Below are positions 24,513-31,871 of a DNA stretch of 64,000 nt, in pieces. How positions within the stretch are numbered: the stretch's first letter is position 1; each line of letters begins with the position of its first letter. Source of the stretch: Verrucomicrobiaceae bacterium (GTDB lineage: Bacteria > Verrucomicrobiota > Verrucomicrobiia > Verrucomicrobiales > Verrucomicrobiaceae); contig JABTUN010000001.1 in assembly GCA_015075365.1 (NCBI GenBank), positions 2,356,001 through 2,420,000 on the forward strand. The letters are read 5' to 3'. The position numbers and the translations under genes are program-made. The notes beneath the pieces were generated by a model. The model worked only from the letters and a program-made list of their open reading frames with translations. It ran no database searches and had not been told where the DNA came from.

Positions 24513-26716
24513 GGTTTTGAGTTGGAGGATTGGATCATTCCCGTGCTCTGAAACTGCTGCCAGTCCCTCGCATAGTCGGCATTGAGCAGCCAGGAGGCGG
24601 TGGATTTGTCACCGGTGAAGTCGGCAAAAGGCGCGGTGAGGAGCTTTTGATAGCCGCCGGGCTTCGTCTGCCAGTTTTGACCGAGGTGACCGCTTTCAAG
24701 TGTGAGGACGTTGAGCTTAACGGGGCCGTTTTTCGCATCCGCATCGGCCGGAACGCGGGCGGTGAAGGTGTGACGCAAGAAGCTGAACACGAGCGGCCAG
24801 GTTTTCTCGCCGGGGCCGTGGCCGGTCTTGGGCTCGACGGCGATGTTCCAGAGGGCGCGATGGTTTTTGCGCAATGCGGACACGACGGCGAGGTTTTCGT
24901 CTTGGGAAGGTCGGGCGAGGAAGGGATCGTCCTCGCCAAAGATGACGAGGCCAGGGACTTGGGCGGCTCCGGGCTGGTAAACCTGAAACGTCGTGCCCGG
25001 ACGCATCGAGACCCAGCCCCACACGCGATCTGGCACATACGACGTGAAAATGGCGGAGAAGCCGGTGCCATTGGAATGGCCGTAGAGAAAGAGCGGCGCG
25101 TGCTGAAGCTCGGGATGACCGCTTTTTTCGCCAACATGCACCAAATGCTCGAAAAGCAGGCTTTGAGGCCAAAAGCCGCGCTGCATCGGATTTCCGGTGA
25201 ACTTGACCAACGCGAGCCCCAGCTCCTGCGCGAGCTTTCGCAGGTCGGCACGCTTGAAGAGACCTTCGCCGCTGCCGTGGCCGGACATCACGACGATGCC
25301 GCGAGCCGTTTGGAGGTCCTTGGGCAGCCAAAGATCGAAGCGCACTTCCTCGCGCCTGCCTTCGCCTTTTTGCTTCACGGCCTCGCGCCACTGCGCCTCG
25401 CTCACTTTCCAGTCCCAGTTGCGGCTCACGACCTGCTGCGGGTCCGGCGTGCCCCACTTCGCCTCATCGAGCACGCCGTTCCAGCTCTTCGTGTCCTTCG
25501 CCTGCACATTCGCACTCACCCAGCCGAGGCTGTGGCATTCGGGAAGCTGCGCAAAGTCACTCCACTCCGTGCCGTCGTTCGTTTGGCGAGGCTCGGTCCA
25601 TTGCTTCGCGAGCCACGGCAGCACCTTCTCGGCCCACTTCGCACCATGAACACGCAAACCCTCGCCGCTAAAGTGAACGCCTTGGCCATCGCGCTCGCGC
25701 AGTTTGCCTTTCAGCGCATCGGAGTCGGGGCCTTCGAATGCGAGGCCATCCTTCCAAAGCGAGGCCTGCGCCGCGCGGATGTCGTCGCTGCCTTCATCGC
25801 CCGGCACGTGATAACTCGCCTGCGCCACAAACCACGGCGCGGTCCAGCCGATGTCGCGTCGCGAATCGCGGATGATTTTCTCCAAGCAATCGCGGTAAAG
25901 CTTTCCCGACAGCGTGCGCGTCGCGTCCTTCTGATTCGCATCACTCTCGCCCTGATGCCAGAGCACGGCGCGGAAGCCCAGCGGCCCCACCGACTTCATC
26001 CGCGTGATGAAAGCCTCATACGCCGCGCCTTTGCTGGCCCACTGGCCATCAGCGAGCTGCTCCACGCGACTCACGAGCGTCGGCGGATTCGGAAACGTCG
26101 CCCCTTTCGGTAACCACTCGCGCACACTCGTCGCACCGATGCCACACGCGAGGATGCCCACGGGCACGTTTTCCTTTGCCACCACCGCATCCGCGAACGC
26201 CGGCACCAAACTGCCGCCACCCCCGCTCGCGCCCGGCTGCGGGTCATCCGCGATGCGCCACGCCTTGCCATCGAACGACGCCACGCGCCGCGTCTTCGTC
26301 GTCTGCTTCTCCTCGCCATGATTCGCTGAGTTCGACTGCCCCGCGATCACAAACACCTCGCCAATGCCCACATGCGCCAAGCTGCCGAGCGCGAGTTGTT
26401 TTCCACCCTGCGAAACCCGCACCTCCAGCCGCCACCAACCACCCGCTGGCACTTCGACCGTGCCTGACATCTTCTTCCCAGAAACCGAGCCTCCCACGCG
26501 TTGCCAAGACGTCTGATCCTTCTCACCCACCACCCGCGCCTCCATCGTGATGTCTGGCAAAGACACCACCTCCGACAACTCACCCGCGATCCGCAGCAAG
26601 CCTTTCCCCGGACTGCTCCGCTGCACGACCTGATAATCGAGCGGCGAGGTCAAAGTGAGATCAACAGCATGCAATGCGGAAGTGGCGACGAGGAGAAATG
26701 CGAGAAGACGTTTCAT
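24509..26716 (-). CDS. Two-domain esterase: SASA-type SGNH domain plus alpha/beta-hydrolase
   Basis: From the ATG at 26716 the product has 735 residues with a signal peptide (MKRLLAFLLVATSALHA). Residues about 20-430 form a SASA-type SGNH hydrolase (VIAGQSNSANHG, then WHQGESD and GVHFSGEGLRVH). Residues about 470-700 form an alpha/beta-hydrolase with the nucleophile elbow YGHSNGTGFS, an Asp in FGEDDPF and a His in KTGHGPG. A protein with two esterase active sites would remove two kinds of acyl group from one substrate. The open frame continues to 27061 but overlaps the next gene, so the 26716 start is preferred. Confidence 0.85.
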   Translation of the reverse strand: MKRLLAFLLVATSALHAVDLTLTSPLDYQVVQRSSPGKGLLRIAGELSEVVSLPDITMEARVVGEKDQTSWQRVGGSVSGKKMSGTVEVPAGGWWRLEVRVSQGGKQLALGSLAHVGIGEVFVIAGQSNSANHGEEKQTTKTRRVASFDGKAWRIADDPQPGASGGGGSLVPAFADAVVAKENVPVGILACGIGATSVREWLPKGATFPNPPTLVSRVEQLADGQWASKGAAYEAFITRMKSVGPLGFRAVLWHQGESDANQKDATRTLSGKLYRDCLEKIIRDSRRDIGWTAPWFVAQASYHVPGDEGSDDIRAAQASLWKDGLAFEGPDSDALKGKLRERDGQGVHFSGEGLRVHGAKWAEKVLPWLAKQWTEPRQTNDGTEWSDFAQLPECHSLGWVSANVQAKDTKSWNGVLDEAKWGTPDPQQVVSRNWDWKVSEAQWREAVKQKGEGRREEVRFDLWLPKDLQTARGIVVMSGHGSGEGLFKRADLRKLAQELGLALVKFTGNPMQRGFWPQSLLFEHLVHVGEKSGHPELQHAPLFLYGHSNGTGFSAIFTSYVPDRVWGWVSMRPGTTFQVYQPGAAQVPGLVIFGEDDPFLARPSQDENLAVVSALRKNHRALWNIAVEPKTGHGPGEKTWPLVFSFLRHTFTARVPADADAKNGPVKLNVLTLESGHLGQNWQTKPGGYQKLLTAPFADFTGDKSTASWLLNADYARDWQQFQSTGMIQSSNSKP

Positions 26717-26734
26717 CAGATTCAAAAGACAGGT

Positions 26735-26801
26735 TCGACAGGAGAATGGGGACAGAAGAATGGAATGAGGAATTATTCTCCTGTCCCCATTCTTCTGTCG
26801 A
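26735..26801. repeat. Long hairpin (27-bp stem) between two esterase genes
   Basis: The arms 26735-26761 and 26775-26801 pair over 27 bp with two non-Watson-Crick positions and a 13-base loop. Each arm is itself two near-copies of a 14-bp word (ACAGGAGAATGGGG and ACAGAAGAATGG). It lies in the 98-bp gap upstream of the two-domain esterase start and downstream of the other esterase gene. There is no T run on the minus strand. Confidence 0.85.
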
Positions 26802-26814
26802 TGAAACGCATCGA

Positions 26815-28314
26815 TCACCACGCATCGCTCCGAAATGGCGAGGCAGGCAGTCCAGCGCCATTCACGAGGTTCGCCTTCGGATCGTCTTTCCATGCGTAGC
26901 GCACGGCGACGGGTGTTTTCACCTCCGGTGAGGTGACGATGACTTTCTCGCCGTCGATCTTTGCGGTGCCGGGATGGAAGGTTTGGTCGGCTCCGGCGAG
27001 TTCGAAGCCTTCGATTTGGCCTGCGCGGGCTTTGAGACCTTCCGCGTGCTCGAAAGTGCAAACCGCAGCCCCGTTCTCAAACTGCGGCGACTTCGGCAGA
27101 GGGCCGATCCACGCGATGTTTTGGCCGTAAACCTTCGCCAGCGCCCACAGGCCGAGTCGGCGACCGACTTCTTGTTTGTTTTGCGGATGGATGTCCTTCG
27201 TCTCGCCGAGATCGAGGCAGATCGCCATGCCGGTGTGCGGCACGGCGAGTGTCTTGAGCATGGATTCACGCACCTCGCACCAGCCGAGGAAGCGTTCGTT
27301 GTGGAAGTTTGGCAGTTGCACCCAGGCGAAGGGAAAATCGCCCTGCGTCCAGTGCTCGCGCCAGTCTTTGACGAGCATCGGGAGCTGCTCGGCGTAAAAC
27401 TTGCCGCCCTCGACGGTGAAGGCGTTCGACTCACCCTGATACCAGATCGCGCCCTTGATCGCGTAACCGGCCAGCGGGGCGATTTTGCCGTTGAAGAGGT
27501 TCCCCGGTGCCCTCGTGCGAGGATCAGGACTCGGCGCGGGTTTCGGCGGCACGGGCTTGTTCTCCGCCTTGGCCTTGTCGGCCAGTTTTTGCCAGCTTTC
27601 GAGCTGTCGCGCATACAGCTCCTTCGCACGCTCCGGCGTCCACGTTTTCATCGTGGCATCCAGCGCCGTGAAGGGCTTTGCCATCTCCGGATGCGTCCGT
27701 TGCGACTTCGGGCTGATCCAGTTTTGGATCGGCGTGCCGCCCACGGCGGACACGAGCAAGCCCACCGGCTGCTTCAACTCGCGATGCAGATGCCGGCCAA
27801 AGAAATACGCCGTGGCGCTGAAGTTGGCGAGATTCTCCGGGGTGGTCAGCTTCCACTCACCACGCGGCTTCACATTGCTCGCACCCGCGCCGCCGGACGA
27901 CTCCACAAACATGCGGAGCTGCGGCGCATTCGCGGTGGCCTGCTCATCCTTGAAGGCACGCAACCTGCCGACCGTCCACGCCATGTTTGACTGCCCTGAG
28001 CACAACCACACCTCGCCCACGAGCACATCCTGGATCGTGATCGTGTTTTTGCCCTTCACCATCATCGTGGTGCTCTCGCCCGACTTCAGCGGATCGAGCT
28101 TCACGCGCCACTCGCCCTTGTCGTCCGCCTTCACCGACTTCGTCTGGCCCGCGATCGCAACACTCACATCCTCCCCCGCAGCCGCCCAGCCCCAAACCGG
28201 CACCGCCGCATCGGCCTGGAGGATCATGTGATCCGAAAATGTCGCAGGCAGCGATACATCGGCCTGCGCAGTGGCAGTGAAAAAGAGGGTGAGAGCAAGA
28301 ATGGAGCGTTTCAT
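26815..28314 (-). CDS. Sialate O-acetylesterase family protein
   Basis: The ATG at 28314 gives 499 residues with a Sec signal (MKRSILALTLFFTATAQA). It begins with the beta-domain typical of the family (LPATFSDHMILQADAAVPVWGWA). The SGNH blocks are LCSGQSNMAW (nucleophile), IWYQGESNA, and DIHPQNK with catalytic Asp/His. This is the classical bacterial sialate 9-O-acetylesterase architecture; in such genomes the true target is often an acetylated plant or algal polysaccharide. It heads a run of same-strand esterase genes. Confidence 0.92.
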   Translation of the reverse strand: MKRSILALTLFFTATAQADVSLPATFSDHMILQADAAVPVWGWAAAGEDVSVAIAGQTKSVKADDKGEWRVKLDPLKSGESTTMMVKGKNTITIQDVLVGEVWLCSGQSNMAWTVGRLRAFKDEQATANAPQLRMFVESSGGAGASNVKPRGEWKLTTPENLANFSATAYFFGRHLHRELKQPVGLLVSAVGGTPIQNWISPKSQRTHPEMAKPFTALDATMKTWTPERAKELYARQLESWQKLADKAKAENKPVPPKPAPSPDPRTRAPGNLFNGKIAPLAGYAIKGAIWYQGESNAFTVEGGKFYAEQLPMLVKDWREHWTQGDFPFAWVQLPNFHNERFLGWCEVRESMLKTLAVPHTGMAICLDLGETKDIHPQNKQEVGRRLGLWALAKVYGQNIAWIGPLPKSPQFENGAAVCTFEHAEGLKARAGQIEGFELAGADQTFHPGTAKIDGEKVIVTSPEVKTPVAVRYAWKDDPKANLVNGAGLPASPFRSDAW

Positions 28315-28435
28315 GAGCGAGTGAGGCCATACGTTGGCACAAGGCACAATGATTCGGCTCGTCGGTTTCTCCCGTTCTCCACCAGCGGATTGGAAATGGC
28401 CGGAATCTGACTTGGAAGGCGGCGCGGAGCGCGTT

Positions 28436-28448
28436 ATGGTCGGACCAT
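28436..28448. promoter_or_regulatory. GGTCGGACC palindrome at the start of the small gene
   Basis: ATGGTCGGACCAT is a perfect 13-bp palindrome that overlaps the start codon at 28447. Its core matches GGTCNGACC of the FadR-like operators at 16557 and 40125, but the flanks differ, so it may be chance. Confidence 0.35.
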
Positions 28449-28704
28449 GAACGACGCGGACATCAAGCCCATGGCAGACGCCATTTACGCCGACAAGGTG
28501 CGGCGGGCGCGTGCTGCTCCCAAGGAGCAAAAGATGGGTTGGGGGCCGGAGTTGTTCAGCGAGGCCTGCGTGCGCATGAAAGACGGCATTCGTCATCAGT
28601 TTCCTCACGCCACGGATGATGAGGTTGTGGCTTTGCTGTTGAAGCGCTTGAACAGGCTCCGTCAGGTGGCTGAGCATGGTATTTACCAACGCAAAGGTGC
28701 ATGA
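28447..28704 (+). CDS. Small protein coupled to a nucleotidyltransferase
   Basis: I do not recognise this 85-residue protein. It is mostly helical and charged, with no signal peptide or membrane segment. It overlaps the nucleotidyltransferase gene by 4 bp, which suggests a two-component module such as a toxin-antitoxin or minimal MNT/HEPN-like pair, but no HEPN RX4-6H motif is seen. The pair is flanked by unrelated esterase genes on the opposite strand. Confidence 0.65.
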   Translation: MNDADIKPMADAIYADKVRRARAAPKEQKMGWGPELFSEACVRMKDGIRHQFPHATDDEVVALLLKRLNRLRQVAEHGIYQRKGA

Positions 28705-29276
28705 AAACCGGGAACGATGTCGCCGCTCGAGTCGTGGACGCGATGGAGAAGCTGGGCGTGGATTACATGCTGGCAGGTTCATTCTCCTCCAACCTCTACG
28801 GCATCCCACGTTCGACAAAAGACGCGGACTTTGTGGCTGTGCTCGGTGGCAGCCAGCTTGCGGAACTCCAGCGCGAACTGGGGAGTGATTTCGACTTTGA
28901 TGAGCAGCCTTCGTTTGAAACGGTCACCGGCACTTTTCGTGAAAAGGTGAAGGTCAGGAGCGTGCCTTTCGACATCGAGATTTTTCATCTCAGCAAGGAT
29001 CCGCACGATCAGTCCCGATTTGCCCGGCGTGTGTTGGTAAAAGATCAATTGGTCGGCAGAGAGATCCAGGTTCCTACTGCTGAAGATGTGATCGTCACCA
29101 AACTCCGCTGGGCCCAGATCGCCAAGCGTGACAAGGATCGTGATGACGTGCGCAACATCATCGCCGTGCAAGGCGATGAGGCGCTGGATTGGGACTACAT
29201 CCATCGCTGGTGCGAAACGCACGGCACACGTGCGCTGCTGGACGAGATTCGCGCAAGCATTCCGCCAATTGATTGA
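28701..29276 (+). CDS. Nucleotidyltransferase-like protein (AbiEii-type fold)
   Basis: A 191-residue protein with the nucleotidyltransferase signature GSFSSNLYGIPRSTKDADFV (residues about 26-45), i.e. GS followed by a DxD-like pair (KDADF), and a third acidic site in FDIEIF. This resembles AbiEii/MNT-type proteins, some of which modify tRNA or a partner protein. The C terminus (DRDDVRNIIAVQG, then YIHRWCETHGT) is typical of this subgroup. The small upstream gene overlaps it by 4 bp. Confidence 0.75.
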   Translation: MKTGNDVAARVVDAMEKLGVDYMLAGSFSSNLYGIPRSTKDADFVAVLGGSQLAELQRELGSDFDFDEQPSFETVTGTFREKVKVRSVPFDIEIFHLSKDPHDQSRFARRVLVKDQLVGREIQVPTAEDVIVTKLRWAQIAKRDKDRDDVRNIIAVQGDEALDWDYIHRWCETHGTRALLDEIRASIPPID

Positions 29277-29298
29277 TCGCGGCGCTGCTCTTGAAGAA

Positions 29299-30525
29299 TC
29301 AATTCAGCAGCAGGTGAAAGACCCGCAGCGCGGTCTTGGATGAGGTCTTGGAAGCGATGAGGCGGACCCTCGCGGTGTGCGGACCGGGTTTGAGCTGGTC
29401 ATCGAGGATCAGGGCCCACGGAAGATGCAGGCCGCTGCTCCAGTGCGTCAGCGTGTCGAGCGTGCGAGGCGGACCGCCATCGACGCTGAACTCGATCTGG
29501 CCGGCATCGGGACCGGAGGCGATGAAAAGGCCGCAGCCGGTGCCTTCGAAGCTGAACTCAAACTCCGCGCCCGGCTCGGTGCTGACAAGCGCGGGCACGT
29601 TCACAAAGCCCTCGCGCACGCCGATCTTTTTGCCGTTCGGCTGCTTGTCGTCGTCGGCAGGTTTCCACGAGGGCACGAGCGTGAAGCCTTGGATGATTTT
29701 TGCCTGCGCGATGTCGCCGAAACGGCCTTTGGCGTAGCTTTGAGCATCGAGCGGCGCGGGCAGTGGATGCTCTTTCGCGGAGGCGGCGATGGGTTTGGCA
29801 AAAGCCACGTCGAGCATGCGGGCGACGCTGTTGGCGTAGAGCTGATGACCGAAAGGCGAGGGATGCAGGCCTTTGAAATCGTCTGCCCAGGTGAACTCGC
29901 CCGCGTCGATGCGGTCGGTGACTTCACGTGCGATGTTGAACGAGGGATTGCCATACGCCACGGCCACGCGCTCGTGCTGGGCGATGGACGCGGGCACCTT
30001 GCCAGCGTGGTAGTCATCCATGTGCGGTGGCATGACGAAATGAAGCTGGATGATGTCCGTCAGCGGGCTCACCATGCGCATGTGGCGCACCACGCCCTCC
30101 ATGCCGCGCAGCATGAGATCGGGATGCTGCGGGATGTTCGAGCTGTCATTTACCGCCGCCTCGACGAAGAGTAAATCCACCGGCCCTTTGGCCAACACAT
30201 CGCGCTCCAGGCGAAACGCATGCGGCACGGAGCCCATCGAGCCGATGCCCGCATTGATGAACTCGAACTTCGTGTCCGGGAACTTCTTCGTGAGGTAATC
30301 GCAGGTGTGCTGCCGCCACGCACCGCCCGCCGTGATCGAGCCACCAAAGAAAATGACGCGTCCGGTTTTCTCCTGCGTGAACTTGCGCTGGCAGTTCGCC
30401 AATCCATCGCGCAGCTCGAAGTAGTCGTGCCCCTTCGGCAGCTTCGCGGGATCGTATTTGGGCTCGGCGGAGGCGAAGCCGGTCAGCAGGAGCAGAAGAG
30501 CAAAGAGGGGCTTCATCGGGGTCAT
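29299..30525 (-). CDS. Secreted SGNH hydrolase with C-terminal accessory domain
   Basis: A 408-residue secreted hydrolase. After a signal peptide, block I is IFFGGSITAGGAW, followed by EAAVNDSS and a C-terminal GLHPSPFGH catalytic segment (about residue 215). Residues about 270-408 form a beta-rich domain that could bind carbohydrate. The ATG at 30525 overlaps the upstream stop codon (ATGA); 30516 is a second candidate. It is the last gene of the minus-strand operon that begins at 40119. Confidence 0.85.
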   Translation of the reverse strand: MTPMKPLFALLLLLTGFASAEPKYDPAKLPKGHDYFELRDGLANCQRKFTQEKTGRVIFFGGSITAGGAWRQHTCDYLTKKFPDTKFEFINAGIGSMGSVPHAFRLERDVLAKGPVDLLFVEAAVNDSSNIPQHPDLMLRGMEGVVRHMRMVSPLTDIIQLHFVMPPHMDDYHAGKVPASIAQHERVAVAYGNPSFNIAREVTDRIDAGEFTWADDFKGLHPSPFGHQLYANSVARMLDVAFAKPIAASAKEHPLPAPLDAQSYAKGRFGDIAQAKIIQGFTLVPSWKPADDDKQPNGKKIGVREGFVNVPALVSTEPGAEFEFSFEGTGCGLFIASGPDAGQIEFSVDGGPPRTLDTLTHWSSGLHLPWALILDDQLKPGPHTARVRLIASKTSSKTALRVFHLLLN

Positions 30526-31832
30526 TCGAGGGGTTTCAGTTTCCACTTCGCGGCATACAAATCACTCGAACCGGACTTCGTCACTTCGTGAGTGCCGAAG
30601 GCGGCAGGTGTGGAGAGCGCACCGGCGATGATGAGTTCATCCGGAGCGCGGAAGGTGATGGGGTAGGCACTGTCGTTGAGCTTGCCACCGGCCTGTTGCA
30701 CCCACAGGAGACCGCCTTTCACATCAAACGCCGCGAGGAAGATGTCGCCGCTGCCACGCGTGGCGAGCGCGTGCCCGGCGAGCACGGTGTCTTGATTGAA
30801 ATCGCCGCAAACAAAGGCCGTGCCGTGATCATCGGTGGTCACGCCGAGGCAGTAATCGGTGCCCGGACCATGCATGTGCTTTGCCCACTGCACCTGGCCT
30901 GCGACATCGAGATGCACGATCAGGCCATCGTAATCCTTTTCGGTGCCGCCTTGAAACGTCTGGCCTGCCACACTCACGCTGCCCTTGAACATGCCCGCTC
31001 CCCACACCCGACCCTGCGAGTCGCACGCGATCTCGTGATAAATGGCGGTCGTGGTCCCCGGGATGAGGTTCGCCCATTCGCCATCGCCTTCCGGAGTGAG
31101 CTTGAGCACGAGCGCGGCACTGGTTTTGGACTCGATGCCGACTTTGCCAAAGGCTCCTGCGCCCGAAGCACTGCCTCCGATGTAGATGTGGTCCTTCCCA
31201 TCAATCGCGATGCCGTGGCCGCTGCCGGAAACCTTGCCGGAAGGCGTGCGATGCCAGATCTCTCGGCCTTGGGCGTCATACTTCGTGCAGAAAAACTGTC
31301 CGCCGATCGCGCCGGTGATGACGACATGCCCCTTTGAGTCGATGGCGATGCCGTGTCCGTAATCGGAACCCTCGCCGCCCTTCACGCGCACCCACAGCAG
31401 CTTGCCATCGGGGGAGAATTTCGCAGTGAAGGCATCGAAGTTGCCCGCATTCGGCACCTTCTCGCCATTCGCCATCGCGTCCGTGCTTTCGAAGTGCCCC
31501 GTGACATACGCATTGCCCGCCGCATCCGTGATCACCCCATACGCGCGATCCGTCTTGCTGCCGCCGAAGCCACTCACCCACAGTGGCTTGCCCGCGGCAT
31601 CGAGCTTCGTCAGGCACATGTCCATCTCACCGGCCGTTTTGTGCTGCTGATCGCCAAACATTGCATCCCCCACGCATTCGGAGGCGAGAAACACATTCCC
31701 CGCATGATCCGTCGTCACCGCCCGCGTCTTGTCATGCCCGCTGCCGCCGCCGCTGAAGACCCATTCGCAGGATGGCGGTTCGGCGGCGTGAATGGAGGCG
31801 ACAAGGCTGAGAAGACAAAGGAGCGATTTCAT
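30522..31832 (-). CDS. Secreted beta-propeller (SBBP-repeat) protein
   Basis: A 436-residue protein with a signal peptide (MKSLLCLLSLVASIHA). It consists of repeated blades of the type AVTTDHAGNVFLAS, VITDAAGNAYVTGHF, AIDSKGHVVITGA and VTTDDHGTAFVCGDF, each about 50-60 residues, as in SBBP/NHL-like propellers. It probably mediates binding at the cell surface. The start at 31832 is chosen over 31853 because the signal peptide then begins MKSLL like its neighbours. It lies 39 bp after the DUF1549/DUF1553 gene. Confidence 0.83.
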   Translation of the reverse strand: MKSLLCLLSLVASIHAAEPPSCEWVFSGGGSGHDKTRAVTTDHAGNVFLASECVGDAMFGDQQHKTAGEMDMCLTKLDAAGKPLWVSGFGGSKTDRAYGVITDAAGNAYVTGHFESTDAMANGEKVPNAGNFDAFTAKFSPDGKLLWVRVKGGEGSDYGHGIAIDSKGHVVITGAIGGQFFCTKYDAQGREIWHRTPSGKVSGSGHGIAIDGKDHIYIGGSASGAGAFGKVGIESKTSAALVLKLTPEGDGEWANLIPGTTTAIYHEIACDSQGRVWGAGMFKGSVSVAGQTFQGGTEKDYDGLIVHLDVAGQVQWAKHMHGPGTDYCLGVTTDDHGTAFVCGDFNQDTVLAGHALATRGSGDIFLAAFDVKGGLLWVQQAGGKLNDSAYPITFRAPDELIIAGALSTPAAFGTHEVTKSGSSDLYAAKWKLKPLE

Positions 31833-31871
31833 GGTCACTCCCATACGAGGCAAGAGCGTCTGATTGAGCGC

